DNA from: Phoronis australis
Lineage: Eukaryota > Phoronida > Phoronidae
Direction: 5' to 3'
NCBI GenBank assembly: GCA_002633005.1
Contig: NMRA01000192.1
Location: 409,140 to 465,887, forward strand
Length of the DNA: 56,748 bases
Position 1 is the stretch's first letter, and each line of letters opens with the position of its first letter. The notes beneath the pieces were generated by a model. That model ran no database searches. It saw only the letters and a list, made by a program, of their open reading frames with translations, and was not told where the DNA came from. Both the position numbers and the translations under genes were made by a program. Of this stretch, positions 1 to 13,286 are shown piece after piece.

Positions 1-34
1 CCCCCCCCCTTGTGATATCCTAGATCCGCCACTG
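1..34. mobile_element. End fragment of the 310-bp MITE family (also at 50020 and 54039)
   Basis: The window opens inside this element. C-rich sequence then ATATCCTAGATCCGCCACTG matches the right ends at 50310-50328 and 54341-54361. The rest lies outside the window. Confidence 0.5.
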
Positions 35-980
35 CGTGTACAGTTGGAATGGTTTAGCTGCAACCTGTTGACAATTTGGTAGATATATTTTGAAAAATCT
101 TGGTTTTGGCAGGTTTTACTTTCCCGTCTATTTACAAGAGAAGCGCGTGTGAATTGGTTTGTTTACTTACCCTAGTTAAATATCAAAACACGTGAACGAC
201 ATCTGTACGGTGTGTCGGTGGAGAGGCCAAGGGCGGGGTTAGGTCTTTTCAACCCGTGACTAAGTCAGGGAAATCCGTTCATCCTGCGTGGCAACATGTA
301 TCCTTGAGCATTCAATACTGGAAAAGTCCCCGTATTTCATGTTGCATATTTTTATAAAGAAGCAAATTCCGATGCGTTCTTAATAAAATATTTTTGAGCA
401 AGAGGTGGCGCGGTATGTAGATTTTTGCCAATCACAAGTTCATAAATTCAGAAGGTGTAGAACAGTTTCACCATAGCCTCCATGTTTGTTGTTGTGGGTG
501 AATGGTGCCTACATTCTCCAACAGTAAATCCATATCGTTAAATGAGTTATTTGGGACGAAATCAGTGATTGTGTAAAGAAAGATTTTCTTTAGATAGTAA
601 AGACAGTGTTAAACATTCTTCATGTCATCAGTTCTCTTGATGTGAGTACATGTATATACCCTCTGGCTTCTAACAGAAGGATAATTGCAGGCGGTCTGGT
701 ACACGTTGTTCTAGACGTGTGCAGGCCGCTCAGGTGGTACTACGAATACTTTTAAAATTTTAACTTAAATGTGCTATTACAGTTGTATTTTGAGACTAGT
801 AGTAGGGCTCAAACTTTCTACTTCTAAAGAGTCCTCACTGAATTGATTTGATGACCAATATAATCGCACTGTTTTTTTTTATTTCTGCTTCCAAGTGAAA
901 GTACATTTTTGATTTTTCATGAAAATATGTACATCATCGTCACCGTCGTCATCATCATCGTCATCGTCATAATCATCCAT

Positions 981-1015
<35 letters not shown>

Positions 1016-2045
1016 CCATCATCTTACAACAACATCATATTTAATCCATTCCCCGTACTCTTTTTGTCACCTTATGAAGTATGTTCTATTTAGAAGCACT
1101 TCCAAAAACCTAAATATTGTACTTACTGAACACCCAAGTTGACTTTTTCAGAGGTCAAAATCTTCCGGGGGTTTTGGTCAAGTGTTTTTATCATAATCAG
1201 TCAGACAGTCTCTGCAAAACACTATGCCCCAAGCCTGCACTCTTTTGGTTAAAATTCCCAAACTTCAGTCATAGAGGTAACTTTTTCCATGTTATTCGAA
1301 TACATTTTTCTTAGCTTTTTCCGGTCTATACCGGTATTTACTGATATCCTCCCCCATGGCTACCGACTAAAGTTCCCTGTCCAGGTTCCTGTTTTTCAGG
1401 TAAGCTGTCATCTTGTACAAATTTATCGATTTGTTTAAAACGAGGGTTTCCAAAATTCAGCCATGAAAGATTTGTAACAGCGTTATGAAATTAACTGGCA
1501 GCGATGTCAGTTTGGTATTACGTCTCTGGTTACAACTTTAATTATAATAATATTGTTAGGTGTTCGGAATGCTAGTTACAAAATTCACCACCAGGAACGT
1601 TCTGCGATTCAGAAATTTGCCTTAAATGTGTGCCTTAATGTGAAAACATAACAGAATGTTGAAGACTTTGGAAAGATACTTGCAGTATCACCTTTTTTGG
1701 ACGTCTATCCTTACTGCTTTTAAAAATGTCGTACATATATGCCATGTGCTACATTTTGTAAAACACGGTGGTTTGTGACGTCATAAGACAACCCCTCCCT
1801 TCCTAACCCCCAAATGGCCACAGAAGTGGGTTTAAAAGCCATGACCTAATACACACAGTTTGGACAGGACCACATGTAGCTCGTGAGCAAAGCAGTATGC
1901 AAATGTAGAGTAAGCAAGTCACTTTTCACTTTGCGCTCCATAGAAACCCGGCAATAAAACACAGCAAAAACGTCTGAGGACAGATTGGTATTACTGCGTG
2001 AATATTGGGACATGTCTTGACGCAGGACCTCAAAACATTCATGAA
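35..2045. other. Non-genic DNA
   Basis: AT-rich, holding only the (ATC)n tract and one TACATGTA (647). No supported gene. Confidence 0.6.
930..1023. repeat. (ATC)n microsatellite
   Basis: Imperfect TCA/TCG triplets from 930 lead into about 13 pure ATC units (983-1023 region). It creates a poly-histidine frame that is not a gene. Confidence 0.9.
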
Positions 2046-2219
2046 GTTCACGAAAACAACAACGGATTTAAAACTTGACATGTTTCGGTGTCATTTATTA
2101 AACACCATCCTCAGAAGTCATAATACAGTGGCCACCTAGTATTATGACTTCTGAGGATGGTGTTTAATAAACGACACCGAAACATGTCAAGTTTTAAAAC
2201 CGTTGTTGTTTTCGTGAAC
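2046..2219. repeat. Near-perfect inverted repeat, 81-bp arms, 12-nt loop
   Basis: Left arm 2046-2126 and right arm 2139-2219 differ at two positions only. The loop contains GTGGCCAC. The right arm carries CTGAGGATGG...CACCGAAACATGTC, a CUGANGA/GAAAC arrangement around a short stem, which resembles a degenerate hammerhead-ribozyme core. No protein-coding frame is supported. Confidence 0.85.
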
Positions 2220-5159
2220 ATATGCTGTTACTTGCTATCATGGAGATTCATGAAGTTCGTTTCATCACTTTCTTATCCCATTGTTGTGATCAATAGGAAA
2301 CAAGATGCAAAGTTACATTGGCAAAGTACCATCATCAGATTCCGGATAATAAACTACTCGTTACATGAAATTGACGGAAATATCAAAATCTCCGGGAAAA
2401 AACTACTTCGTGTCTCGTCATGTTCAAACAAGTAGGTTGGAGAGGAACAAGAGGGCAAATTCCGGTCTTTAACAAGCTTTGCAAAACCCGGTTTCCTTTT
2501 TGTCGAGTTCTGCCTGTTATTCAAATATAAAACACTCGTCCTGGGGAAGGAAGCTGGAAAGAGCTTAATAATATAACACTAGTTTCGTTAATCTTCCACT
2601 GTTTTGGAGTTACATTAGCTACGCGCCAAACTACTTAAGGGACCTTCCATCAGCGGAAACGTTACCAAGGTTACAGCGATCGATGCTTTTAGAAAACTTG
2701 AGTTTAATGCGACTTGTAAAGATCAAGGTCTTTATCAATAAATTTAACGCAATTCGCTCAGATTTGTACTTAATGCATTTGTCGAGGTCTTCAACCAGTA
2801 TATGGGAGTTCTTTGGAAATGTGAAATCGGACTTTCCATTCTGTGTCTTAAGATACCTTGAAAGTTTGTATATCTCAGCTTCCGGTCTCAAATTTCAAAT
2901 CTGATTTCCGTAGAAGCTTTCGGATGCTTCTGTGTACCATGTTCAGTGGGTTTAAGCACCCTATGGTTGCGTATGCGCAACCCAAATCGCGCAGATGAAA
3001 AGAGGAATATAGATCATGTAGAAGGAGCAACCATTACGCATGTGCAAAATTCTAGGTGTGAATCAAGCGTTTTTGTTGTTTTTGGATTTGAAAAATACTC
3101 CTCAGTCAGCTTCAGGCTTGTTGTCGACAGAGTGTATAATACTTGAAAATATGAGTATACTGGGCAAACGTCTTCAGAAACCTTCCAACAAAAATAATTC
3201 ACAGCAATTTTTCCATTTTAAAAATTCAAAAGTGCAGCAAGCTCCACCTAAAACTTTTAAAAATACACGAAGTTTTCAGCGCGTGTCGACCAGTTGGATG
3301 TTCTTTCAAATCTGAACTGTTCAAGGGATACGCGAATTTCCTGCCGAATTTCACTTGCAAGCAAAGGTTTAGGAAAGCCACAACCCAGAATGTGGGCCAA
3401 AGGGCCAGAAAGTTGAGAACAGGTCCAGAATTCAAATGCTGTACAGATTTTAAAATACCTAGTCAACTCAACAATTGCCAATTTCTCGTTGAATTTTGGG
3501 GAAATAAATGACTGGCTCGAAAACTATGGAGAGGCACTGTATTTTTTGTTTACTTCAATCAGAAATTTCGATTACAATTCAAATTCCTTGTTTCTACCCT
3601 ATGTGTTCTTTTGTATTTTTGAATTTTGCGAAATAAGTGGTGGTTCCCTATTTTAAAACTTGTTATATTTCGTCTACAGTAATGATCGTTTACTGAAGAA
3701 CTACCAAGTTCGATATTAAAAATTCCTTGCGACCCCCTGAAGTATCGCCGTACAATGTCTGCACAGTGAATTACTCAAACAGCGCGTCTTCATTTCCGCT
3801 CACCTTTATTGCAAAAAGTTACTTACAACTTGCACTAGAGGAGCCCATTAGTCATTTGACTCTACCTTTATATACACGCAAGAATTGATGCGCGTAGCAA
3901 AGTTAAAAAATTCACTTAGGTAACATTATAGCTAAAGTCATTAGCAAAAGCAAACAACGAAACCAGACACCGTTTTTAAGTGTGACAAAGATTAGACCTG
4001 GTCTACAAATCATCCACTGCCCTTGAACATAAAATTTGACTAGTCGGATAATTAAATAAATTTCTTTAATGTAATAAATGTCAATGGAAATGGGAAACAA
4101 TGGTAATGACGATTTTTGATTTATTCTTGTATTTAAAAAAATCAATTTGACATTCGTGCAGTCGACCTAATGACTCTTGTATGAGGACCTATTCAGATTT
4201 TCTGAAACTGTTTTTTCGCTGTAAGACAGAACGAAATTCTCAATTTATGTTAATTCTGTTGACCCACAGGTGAATAAATAACTATTTTATTTTCATTCGG
4301 CGTTGTTAATGTTATGCTGCGCCTCATCAACATAAAATGATCGGTTACAACCTTGTTTTTTTTCGCATTCGTTTTAGGCCCAAACAGAAACACGAATTTT
4401 AAGATGAGCGCGTAACATGTCTGTATTTACTTAATACGCCCTCATCTTAAAATTCGTGTTGCTTTTTTATTTGAGTTAAAAGTATTTTTAATTATTCTTA
4501 TCGTCATCATTATTATTGTTACTGTTTTTTATTGTTGATTTATTTAGCCATTATTGATATTATTGTAATTCTGCTGATATTATTATTGATCATGATTTTA
4601 GTATCGCCATTATCATAGTTGCAATATTATTAAATTTCTTGTATTTATCGTTATGCAAATGCACGGTATTATTATGAGGGGGTTAAAGCAAGTCAAAAAT
4701 AAAAACGAATAATTAACAGACGCTCTTACATGTATAACAGTCTATTTTGAAGTTTCAGTCCATGTATTCCACTTAGAACATTGATGTCAGCTATTTTCTT
4801 ATCTCTTCCACGTATAACGTACATTAGGAAATGTACTACTTCAATGAACTAAAATCGTGAAAATCACGTTTAGATAAGGTAGCTGCATGTAAGTCTTTGC
4901 AAACACGCGAAATGCAAACTGACGAAAAATTTGCGTTGTGTGTTTTAGTCTTTCACGACACGAAACTGCCTCATTAGTCAGGTAGATAGCACGCAATGCA
5001 TTTCGTGGCAAAAGTTGCCAGGACGCCTTGAGCGCGGATATTTACTACACGTTGGCAAAGGCATCGCAAGCAAGAACTACTGCTGTTGAGCGGCTAAAAT
5101 TACACGCAAACCCTTCCTTCCGTATTGACAAAACGTGCTATCAACAATAAAACGACAAA
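2220..5159. other. Non-genic DNA
   Basis: Apart from the hairpin at 4389-4460 and the ATT-rich tract at 4490-4640, no feature is supported. Short overlapping frames at 2631-3481 are open on both strands and show no domain. Confidence 0.6.
4389..4460. repeat. Hairpin, 20-bp perfect arms, 32-nt loop
   Basis: AACACGAATTTTAAGATGAG at 4389-4408 is exactly repeated in reverse complement at 4441-4460. No known site or gene is attached to it. Confidence 0.8.
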
Positions 5160-6289
5160 ATGTTTACAGCATTGCTTTTATATCTTCTCTGCCTGTCGCC
5201 GAATCTTCCCAAACGCAGTTATAAAAACATTCACCGGGCGAAATTTAACGGTAAATACACAATCACTTTGGTACGCCACGTAGCTCGTGGCGAGTTCTAG
5301 AACGTAACTACTACCCATGTTTTTCTTTTTTGCTGTTGGTTCTCTTTAATCCAGCCGTGGCATGAAAACTGTTTTTCAGAACTTAAACTTATGGTCGGGT
5401 TGTACATTTAAGTTTCTGGTTGTTCGTGCGTTTTCAAGACAGCAAGTGTCACAGTGCGAAGAACGTAAGACACTAAACTTAATTCCATAAGCTACATGTA
5501 TTAAAGAGTTTCACTTGCCGAAAATTAGACCTGCAATTTGATTATGGGATTTTAGAATTCCAGCTCACACGTTACTGTTTACATGTCAAAAATAAGTACA
5601 AAGAAACAATGCGTGAATGTTGATATTACATGACGCATTTATTTGTTTTCAGTTGGGCTCCTGTGTTCCTTTGGAAAATAAATTGCTCTTCTGTGCAATG
5701 CCACACACCATTGCTAAAATGTGTTTCTTCAGACCGTTTTCTGGTCCCTCCCTTTACCTCGCTATTCAAAATGGTAGCTTACGTGGTAAATCTGGGCCCG
5801 GCTGGTCAAGACTTTAAATTACTAAAGGAACAAGACAGTACCCATTACCTAGCATTCACATGGCATTGATACATGGCGAGTAAAACAACGCCTATGCAGG
5901 TAATAGGACGCCAGGATCGACGGGTGTCAATCAAGGTTCGACGTTTACGATAGACGTTGAGTGCAATTGCGTTAGATAATAGTTTTTTTCCATGTACAGA
6001 ACATAATGTAATTCAGTGTTTCTTAGAATTATTCCCTACACAGCAAAGCAAGCGCTATATGTTACTACAACATTTCTCAAGCGGATATAATACAGTATTC
6101 CATTCTTCCTGTTCCAATGAAATCATAAGGATCGCTTCCGAGTATTCCTGCATCCTATGCCAGAAGGATTTTGTTGACGAAGAAGTGGCTTTTGAGAAAT
6201 TAAGTTTATTTTTCCTGACTAGTTGTGTAATAAACATCGAGTACGGGAAATTCCCAATGACCGTCATCTCCTCAAGTGGTCCAGGATAA
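5160..6289 (+). CDS. Possible small secreted-protein gene, unidentified
   Basis: Three suggestive exons. The first starts at ATG 5160 with a signal-peptide-like MFTALLLYLLCLSPNLPKR and has possible donors after 5250 (phase 1) or 5270 (phase 0). The second is 5653-5785, behind a strong acceptor (TTATTTGTTTTCAG), with donor GTG|GTAAATC. The third is 6000-6289, behind TTTTTTTCCATGTACAG, and stays open for 96 codons to TAA. Exons 2 and 3 join in phase (0 to 1). The joined part has several cysteines but no domain I recognise. Whether exon 1 belongs is unclear: only the weaker 5270 donor fits the phase, or an exon is missing. It could also be chance open frames; RNA evidence would decide. Confidence 0.35.
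5653..5785 (+). CDS. Candidate internal exon
   Basis: 133 nt read from TTG as LGSCVPLENKLLFCAMPHTI and on to IQNGSLR. Pyrimidine-rich acceptor, phase 0 in and phase 1 out. A second frame is also open here, which lowers confidence. Confidence 0.35.
6000..6289 (+). CDS. Candidate 3'-terminal coding exon
   Basis: Strong acceptor, 95 whole codons plus the split Glu codon, ending in TAA. It includes HNVIQCFLELFPTQ, a Cys-rich HSSCSNEIIRIASEYSCILC and TSCVINIEYG. The residue composition looks protein-like, but no family is recognised. Confidence 0.38.
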
Positions 6290-9200
6290 TGGGTAGCCGA
6301 TTCTGGATTTAGTTAGGGTTGGTGTATCGTCGTCACTCGGTGTTCGTGCATACGTGTACAGTACATGTAGGTAATCGTGAAAGTATTGCTCTTCTTGACT
6401 GAGTATTGTATTGCAAATACTGCAGTCAAGCTGTTTTCTGCATTAATCGTAGCTAGATTTAAAATGAAGATAACCAGATCAGTTCTAGTGATTATTTTTT
6501 GAAAAGTGGTGCAACGGAATCCCTTCGAACCAAATCAAGCTACGCAAAGGTCAAGCCCTGCGTTTTACAGCGGTTGTACCCAAAAATGTTAATAATAATA
6601 TTCTGCCGAGGCAATAGTCGCAGATTGTTTTTCAGCACGTAATTGCTAGAGAGAAAAAAATGTCGCTGTCTGCTTTAACTGCAAAGACCAATACACGTTG
6701 AGAACTAGTACACATAGCTTCAAATGTAACCAGTCGCACAGCTCCAGCACAAATACTGGGGATTTTTAAACAAACTTGCTGTTCAAAGGCGGAGAATCAT
6801 TAACGGAATGGGTTACATTCAAGAAGCAATGAGGACTGATCACGTGGGACCAGTGACTCATGTCGCCACCTAGTTGTACCAGGAGCTTTGTGGTTGCAGC
6901 GAGTGATTTAGGGAAACAATTTGACTTCTTGAAAAGACCTTTTTATAATGTATGAGATAATGCATCGTATGTTTTAAACAAAAGTTGTAAAGTGTCATCT
7001 CGTCTGGCAATGGTATCCGGTACCACATGACCAGTCGCCACCTTGCATTTCTATGTTTCCTGCATATGTATATATATACAGTAGATTGTGTTGAAAATGG
7101 ATGCAACAGTTGAATGAGAGGGGCTCACTCAAAGGATCATGCGCAAAATGTAGAAATACTAGCTATGGAAAACCCACAAGCAAACTTAGGCGTGGTTTTT
7201 CTCTTACAGTGTATTACAGCCAACTTCATCATGTTTTCTGTCTAGTACATGTCTTTCAAAGGAAACGCTGGTATTCAGTCCTTGAATACAAAAATCCATT
7301 TTCTGTTTTTTCATATCTGAGAGTATTTTGTTGAATATTTTGGGAACACCTTTTTCAGAAAACATTATAAATAATGTCCACGCCTTAGTAAACACTGACA
7401 ATTCTCATAGATGAATCCATTATGGTCATTGCAACCTCTGATCGTTTTTGTTTGTATGTGATCAATTTCTGTACGCTGAACAACAGAAGTGAAATCTGTA
7501 TTGACCTATAGGTCACTCCATGGCCATCTTCGCATTATATGCAATAGTGTTGGTGAGTGCGTCTGCTTCTAAGCACGTAGTAAACAATTAGATACGGTTA
7601 CGAGTAATAAGTAACCCTTAAGTCAGTGTATTTCTTTCATACTTTTGTTTTCCATCAGTGCATTTTGACCATTGAAGGTAAAAGTGATGTGTCTTTTATC
7701 ATAATTGGATTACACCATAGTGTACATCAAACAAATTAAAGTAAAGAAAACTGTGAAGAGTTCAACCAGATGAAGGAACAAACTGCAAGTAAGGTGGGTG
7801 AATTGAACTCAAGCTGCAGAAAATGCTTTTGTTGGCGTGCATTCAGTTTGATTTCTACCTCTTCTTAACGATAAGTTGTAAAATTCCTGGTTTCACTCAA
7901 TTGTACAAAAAGCTTTCCATTATGCAACCCTTACGTTAACACCATTTGCACGCAAGAGTGGACGAAAGCGCGCGTATCTTTCACCCCATAGTCTCGAGCG
8001 AAGTTCTCGGCGCATCAAAGGCTTAATAGCACAGCCACAGATTAAATAGAGCTTGTTTCTATTCATGGGCTTGGCCGAATGTGTATTGGATGAGATAGTT
8101 GCTGTCCTAACAACACGCCTGTTAAGCGTCCGATAGCAAAGTCAAAAAAACGATCACAATAAGTAAGACAAACGACCACCAAGATTGTTTTTAAATTGAA
8201 AAGTAAATAATAGCCGTCTTCGAATTTTTTGAAATCGGTGCATTATTAGAGAAATTAGCGAAATGGTTTTCTTCAACAGCGAAGCTGAGCTACACGCGTT
8301 CATTAACTCGTATGAAAGGAGAGTTAGTCGCAGTCTGGCTTAGGCGCGATTATAGCGTTGGGGTGACAAAAGGCGAAATGCTAGCGCACGAGAAACCTCA
8401 TGCGATGTTCACTTGCTGGCGTAAGCAACCTAAAGAATCTTGCTGTATTTTTGTTCAATTTGTGTCACTCAACCGCAGCGTGGCGCTGTGAACTAATCTA
8501 TAAAGAGAAAAGTCTTGCCTATAATTGGACTACGGCGGTCTTTGGGAAGAGGTTTGGAATAGTTTGAAACTGAGTTACTAGTATCAACACTTTATCAAAT
8601 CTTGAAATCATGAACCATTTTTATAAAGTTTGATATTCATTTATGCAAGTGAACAAACGTCAGACAAATCGCTGTCTCACTTTCAAATCAGCAAAACAAC
8701 ACAGAAATGGCAGTGTATGATCACTGAACGCGATACGCGTTGCCCGTCAACTAAATCTAGGCAGGCAGTGAGAATTTTAGATCGGACTGAGCTCCTGGAC
8801 CGACGACTGTCACAATAAGCGCATCCAATGTTAACAGTGATATAACGACAGATCCATTGATTTTCTGATGTCAATGTAAATTTGGTTTAATTATGGAATT
8901 TCCTTGCTGAGCTAATGGATGTTTTATTACGCTTTATTATTTTACACGATATACATGAATTAGACATTAAAGTCTAATGACCTACCTGCTAATGAAAAGA
9001 CTAATTTATTGGCAAAACAAGAATCTTCCGCCAAAAATAAGAAATACGTCTACAGTTAAGTGGTGACTACACAATCACGTCGTAACAAACATAATTTTGC
9101 AATGAAAATACGCCAATGAACAAACGCATGTCTTAAAACGAAACACGAAAGTAGGATTGTGAGTGAATGTAGAGACCATCTCGTCTCGTGGACTTTTGAT

Positions 9201-11758
9201 TTGATTCACCCAAGTACTAATGTTTCCTACCGCTACATTTCTGTAAACCTGTCAAGGAAAACAATTTTCTGATTTACTAACCAAGGCCCTCCAGAGTACA
9301 AACGCACTGAATACCTTTGATGCATGTCAGGTACTTCTGTAAGTGCGCCTTGAGCATTTTCATGGAAATCGAGCGAAAGTGTGAAGGCACTGCAAAAGTA
9401 CGCTTCTATGGAAGTATTTAGTTTGCATGAACATTCCTAGGGCAACTGCGTGTACTAGTCTGGATGGTGTTGTAATAGGATTGATTGTTTGATAATGAAA
9501 TCAAAAGAAGAAGTACTACCGAAACAGATGAATGTATTTTACAAAACCGAAAACGTACGATCAATTTTTCTGAGCCGAAAACAGGCCATAATCTGTTCAT
9601 TATTTTACAATTCATTTGGTTGTGCGTCACGATACAGTAGTCAGAACTCTTTCTTGAAAACAATAGTTATGCGATAACGGGCAGAACGAGAATCACTGGG
9701 TACATAAGCGGGGAATTACATGTTCGAAAGAGAAAATAAAAAAATAACGCTGGGACCTCGCGAGGACCAAGCTAGAAAAGTAAGACTTCGCCAGATTACG
9801 CGAGATGTTGCCGCGTATTTTAAACGAAATCATGTGATTTTGGCAAGACTTTTCTAGCTGCGAGACAGTTCCTGAACTTTACCCAGGTTTAGTATCCCAC
9901 ATGTAAACGTTCGTTAGAATTTTAATGACCAGCCTTGTTATCGTCCCCCTCTAAATCGGAAAGCAGACCTGCTTTCTGATCAGACGTTATCTACTTTATA
10001 GAACGTTCACGTGAACACGGGATAAGGTACGTGTTGGGGCTAGGCGTGAGTGGTTGGTAGCATATAGAACACATAGTTTTTGAGGTGCGTTATACTGCGT
10101 TTTCTTGAGGTATTATTATACGAATTAGGCAAATAAAACGTGTAAGCAGTATGCGGACCAGCCGCGTAAAACGAACATCTGTTAAGGCTTTCTAACAGTC
10201 TTCTCATAAGTAATCCGCGTAACATTAAAGTGCAAAATGTCAACATTTTTGCCATTCACATGCCATTACCATGGGCGAAAAAGTTATTCCGCAGGTTGTA
10301 CGTCTCGGGAATATGTAGCCATTTCACGATAAGAAGGCAGAAACGCCGTCTGGTCAGGAGTTGGCGATAAAGTGGCAGAACTAGCGTCTAGAGAGCGTTC
10401 ACATGTGAAAATAATCGAGACTGTGTTTAAGATAGCAAATCAGGCGTTTCTGATGGGACGACATGGTACTAAGTGATTTGTTATACGGCCAATATTGGGA
10501 GGGCTGTAAAAAGGGTTTTACGATGGTTTGATTGCACTGCCGATTCTTCTTTGACGTAAAAACACAAGAATTATACCTGCACTTGCGACTTACGACAATT
10601 GCTGTCACCACAAGAACTTACTTAAAGTACACAAAGATCTTTTACAACAATTTTTCTTGGTATTTTGTCCTGTGATCGGTGTACTCATTATTGTACATTG
10701 CGTTGCTTGTGCCAATGTTTGGTTTGCTAGTTGTTTCATAGTCATAGCATTTGGAAAAGTCAAGTGTAAACCTTGAGGATGAAAAAATATTTTCATAGAT
10801 CCGGAACCAATAGACCGTTTTTCATTTGTTTTCTTTTATGGTCTATGTCTGCAATGAGACATTTAGAATGTGAATTAAGCCCCGATAAAAAGACTTATAA
10901 TTGGCTACAAATTCAGTATCGCGTACAATTCATAGAGATAGGTTTTCAAAATAACGCATTTTAGCTTATACGCTCAATCACGTAACTGAAATTCAAAAAT
11001 AGTGCATCAGTTATGTTACGTTTACATGGCAGTTGAAAGGTTTACTAAATCTCCAAGGTGCGAGATGTTCTGGTATACATGTATGGAGTGCCTGGGTGTT
11101 CCTCATCACTTTAACACCGTGTTGTGCTTTTAAACTAAGATGCTCCACGTCAGGAGGTTGTACAGATCGGTCCAGTTCAATTTGTTCCGCGCGCAAGTCA
11201 ATTCTCCTTCAAACCAGTTTCAACTGCCGAGTGTTTGATTGCTCGGACATTTTCCAAATTACCTCCAGCTTATGGCTACAAATGGAGTGCGACTGATTGC
11301 TTAATCTTTTTTCTTCTTATTTCAAAAATGATCTTTTGTCCCTTTTTAAACACTCGCCACTTCCTGGCGGCAACATGAATCTTTAACTAGAATTTCAGGT
11401 ACATTCAAGCTTTTTAGGTCAGCAAAAGAAATCCCACTGCTTGGCACATACTATTTCGAGGAATCTGAAGTGTGCTGATACTTCGAGTGCGTTTTCTTCT
11501 GGAGTACATGTATATAATAGTCGTAAGCTAGTAGTGGACTTTCATGTAGGTTGAATACGTATTTTAGTTGTATTTGATTTATACTGACCATAAATTGTAG
11601 AAAGGGACATTTTGAAAGTAGTACTCTTAAACTGTGGGAAAGTTTTATGAAGTACATGTACTTGCACGTGTTTCATATAATATGGATTTTTATCAAGAGC
11701 CCTGAGTTAGGTCTGTCACCTACACAACGACAGAGTGGTCGTTCAAACCGCCTGTATA
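6290..11758. other. Non-genic DNA
   Basis: About 5.5 kb with only short random frames and a few TACATGTA octamers. A weak inverted repeat GCTAGAAAAGT/ACTTTTCTAGC (9770-9858) is the only structure noted. Confidence 0.6.
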
Positions 11759-11768
11759 AAAAATAAGG

Positions 11769-11993
11769 ATCAGGAGACAGTGTGGCTGAGAGGTTTGAGC
11801 AACGGGCTCTCGTTTCGGAGACGCAGGTTCGAATCCTGGCTAACTGGCAGACACTCGAGCACACGGCACAAAGGTGTCTCCTTCTCTGAGCTTGGTATTA
11901 CTGTTGATTGTGTGCAGGGAAGTGCATGAGAACCTGGATATAATGCGAATGCGATTTCTGGGGCAGTGCGCACATTAGATAAAAAATACGCTT
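11769..11993 (+). mobile_element. tRNA-derived SINE with 10-bp target-site duplication
   Basis: The head reads GTGTGGCTGAGAGGTTTGAG (A-box/D-arm-like), followed by GCAGGTTCGAATCCTGGC (B box in a T-arm hairpin), in the manner of a Ser/Leu-type tRNA. The body runs about 130 bp to an A-rich end. Direct repeats AAAAATAAGG at 11759-11768 and 11994-12003 flank it, as expected for LINE-assisted insertion. The exact length of the 3' tail is uncertain. Confidence 0.7.
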
Positions 11994-13211
11994 AAAAATA
12001 AGGTTTCTGTACTTAGAAGACCGCAAGTGGTTGCAGAATTCGAAAATTGCAACTGACACAATTCAGATATCGCTCAAGTTTTCGTTCGTACTAAGCCCAG
12101 TCGATTCATCAGATGACTCCAAAATTCTCATAACTTGATATTCTCCTAAAACTCATTAAGTTTAATACCAATTCATGAAATATAGCTTTGCCATACTAAT
12201 CGACGTCATGAATGTAAGTAAACAGCAGTCAATTCAGATTTTGCCTAATAACATTAGGAGGTGAAGTGTTCTTACTCGAGAATTCTTAGTTGTGGAACAT
12301 TGGCATCGGATATGACTTGGTCGCACCATGTCTGCAAAATGACAAGAGCGGTGTGAGCAAGCGTTAAGAGCATGCGCAAGCAATACCACTGTAGTTGTCA
12401 CACCGATTTTCAAAGAAAGGCTACGACGGCGGAAAAGTTAGTGCATTTGTACAGGAAACTGTTCGACACTTCTCTCTAACCTGCAAGCTATTTTTCACGT
12501 TCTCTTTCAACTCATTAGTTTGTATACATGCATGGCAATTTTTAAAGCACTCAGGTGGAGAAAAAAATGATGGTTCCCTGTCACGAAAGACGTCTTGTCA
12601 ATTGAAAGGCGCAAAAGCTGTACACATGAAAAACGGATGGCTTTCCTCGTCAGGGAAATGATAGATCACGCTTGAAATGCGGAGAGCGTTTATGATGATA
12701 CGAGCGGATATCTTTATGAATGCAGAAGTCAAGTATGTGCAAACATTGTCACTCAGAGATGGGCGGTGAATTGAACACGCACGCCACAGAAAACACTTCG
12801 TTATTAATATTCCATAACTGAGCTGCACGTATCCGGAACTTAGAGTTAATTTAAAAAATTATCTCAACAGGCCAAGTGTGACGGAAATCTTAGCACTAAA
12901 GTGACGTCTATAATACCGGTGTCGACGGCGTGTATTTGTCATATATTCTGTTGTTTGTGTCTATCAAAGTGCGAATACATTACACGTCGTAATTTAGTTG
13001 GTACTCACGAAATTCGAGCAACATTTCCGCCAGGCGCTTTTGCATACTTCGCGGTCAGCCCCAGCATCGCAAACACCTCCAAGCACTCTTGAACTGGGAA
13101 CAGTGATCTTCGAGGTAGACATATTTGATTGGGGAATCTTTTGGATGTCCACGTCGCACATAATCTCTCTGGAGTATGCGTACATATATTTCGATCACGT
13201 GTCTCCTGTTA

Positions 13212-13213
13212 TT

Positions 13214-13254
<41 letters not shown>

Positions 13255-13286
13255 CGTTGCTGTTGTTGTTGTTGTTGTTGTTGTTG
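13212..13286. repeat. (GTT)n microsatellite
   Basis: About 25 TTG/GTT triplets with two interruptions (GTC, GCT). It produces poly-Val, poly-Cys and poly-Asn frames on the two strands, none of them supported. Confidence 0.9.

Noticed and set aside
909-1142. Poly-histidine protein
   Set aside because: Product of the (ATC)n microsatellite.
11673-11973. Cys/Arg-rich peptides around 11.7-12.0 kb
   Set aside because: They are translations of the SINE and its tRNA-like head.
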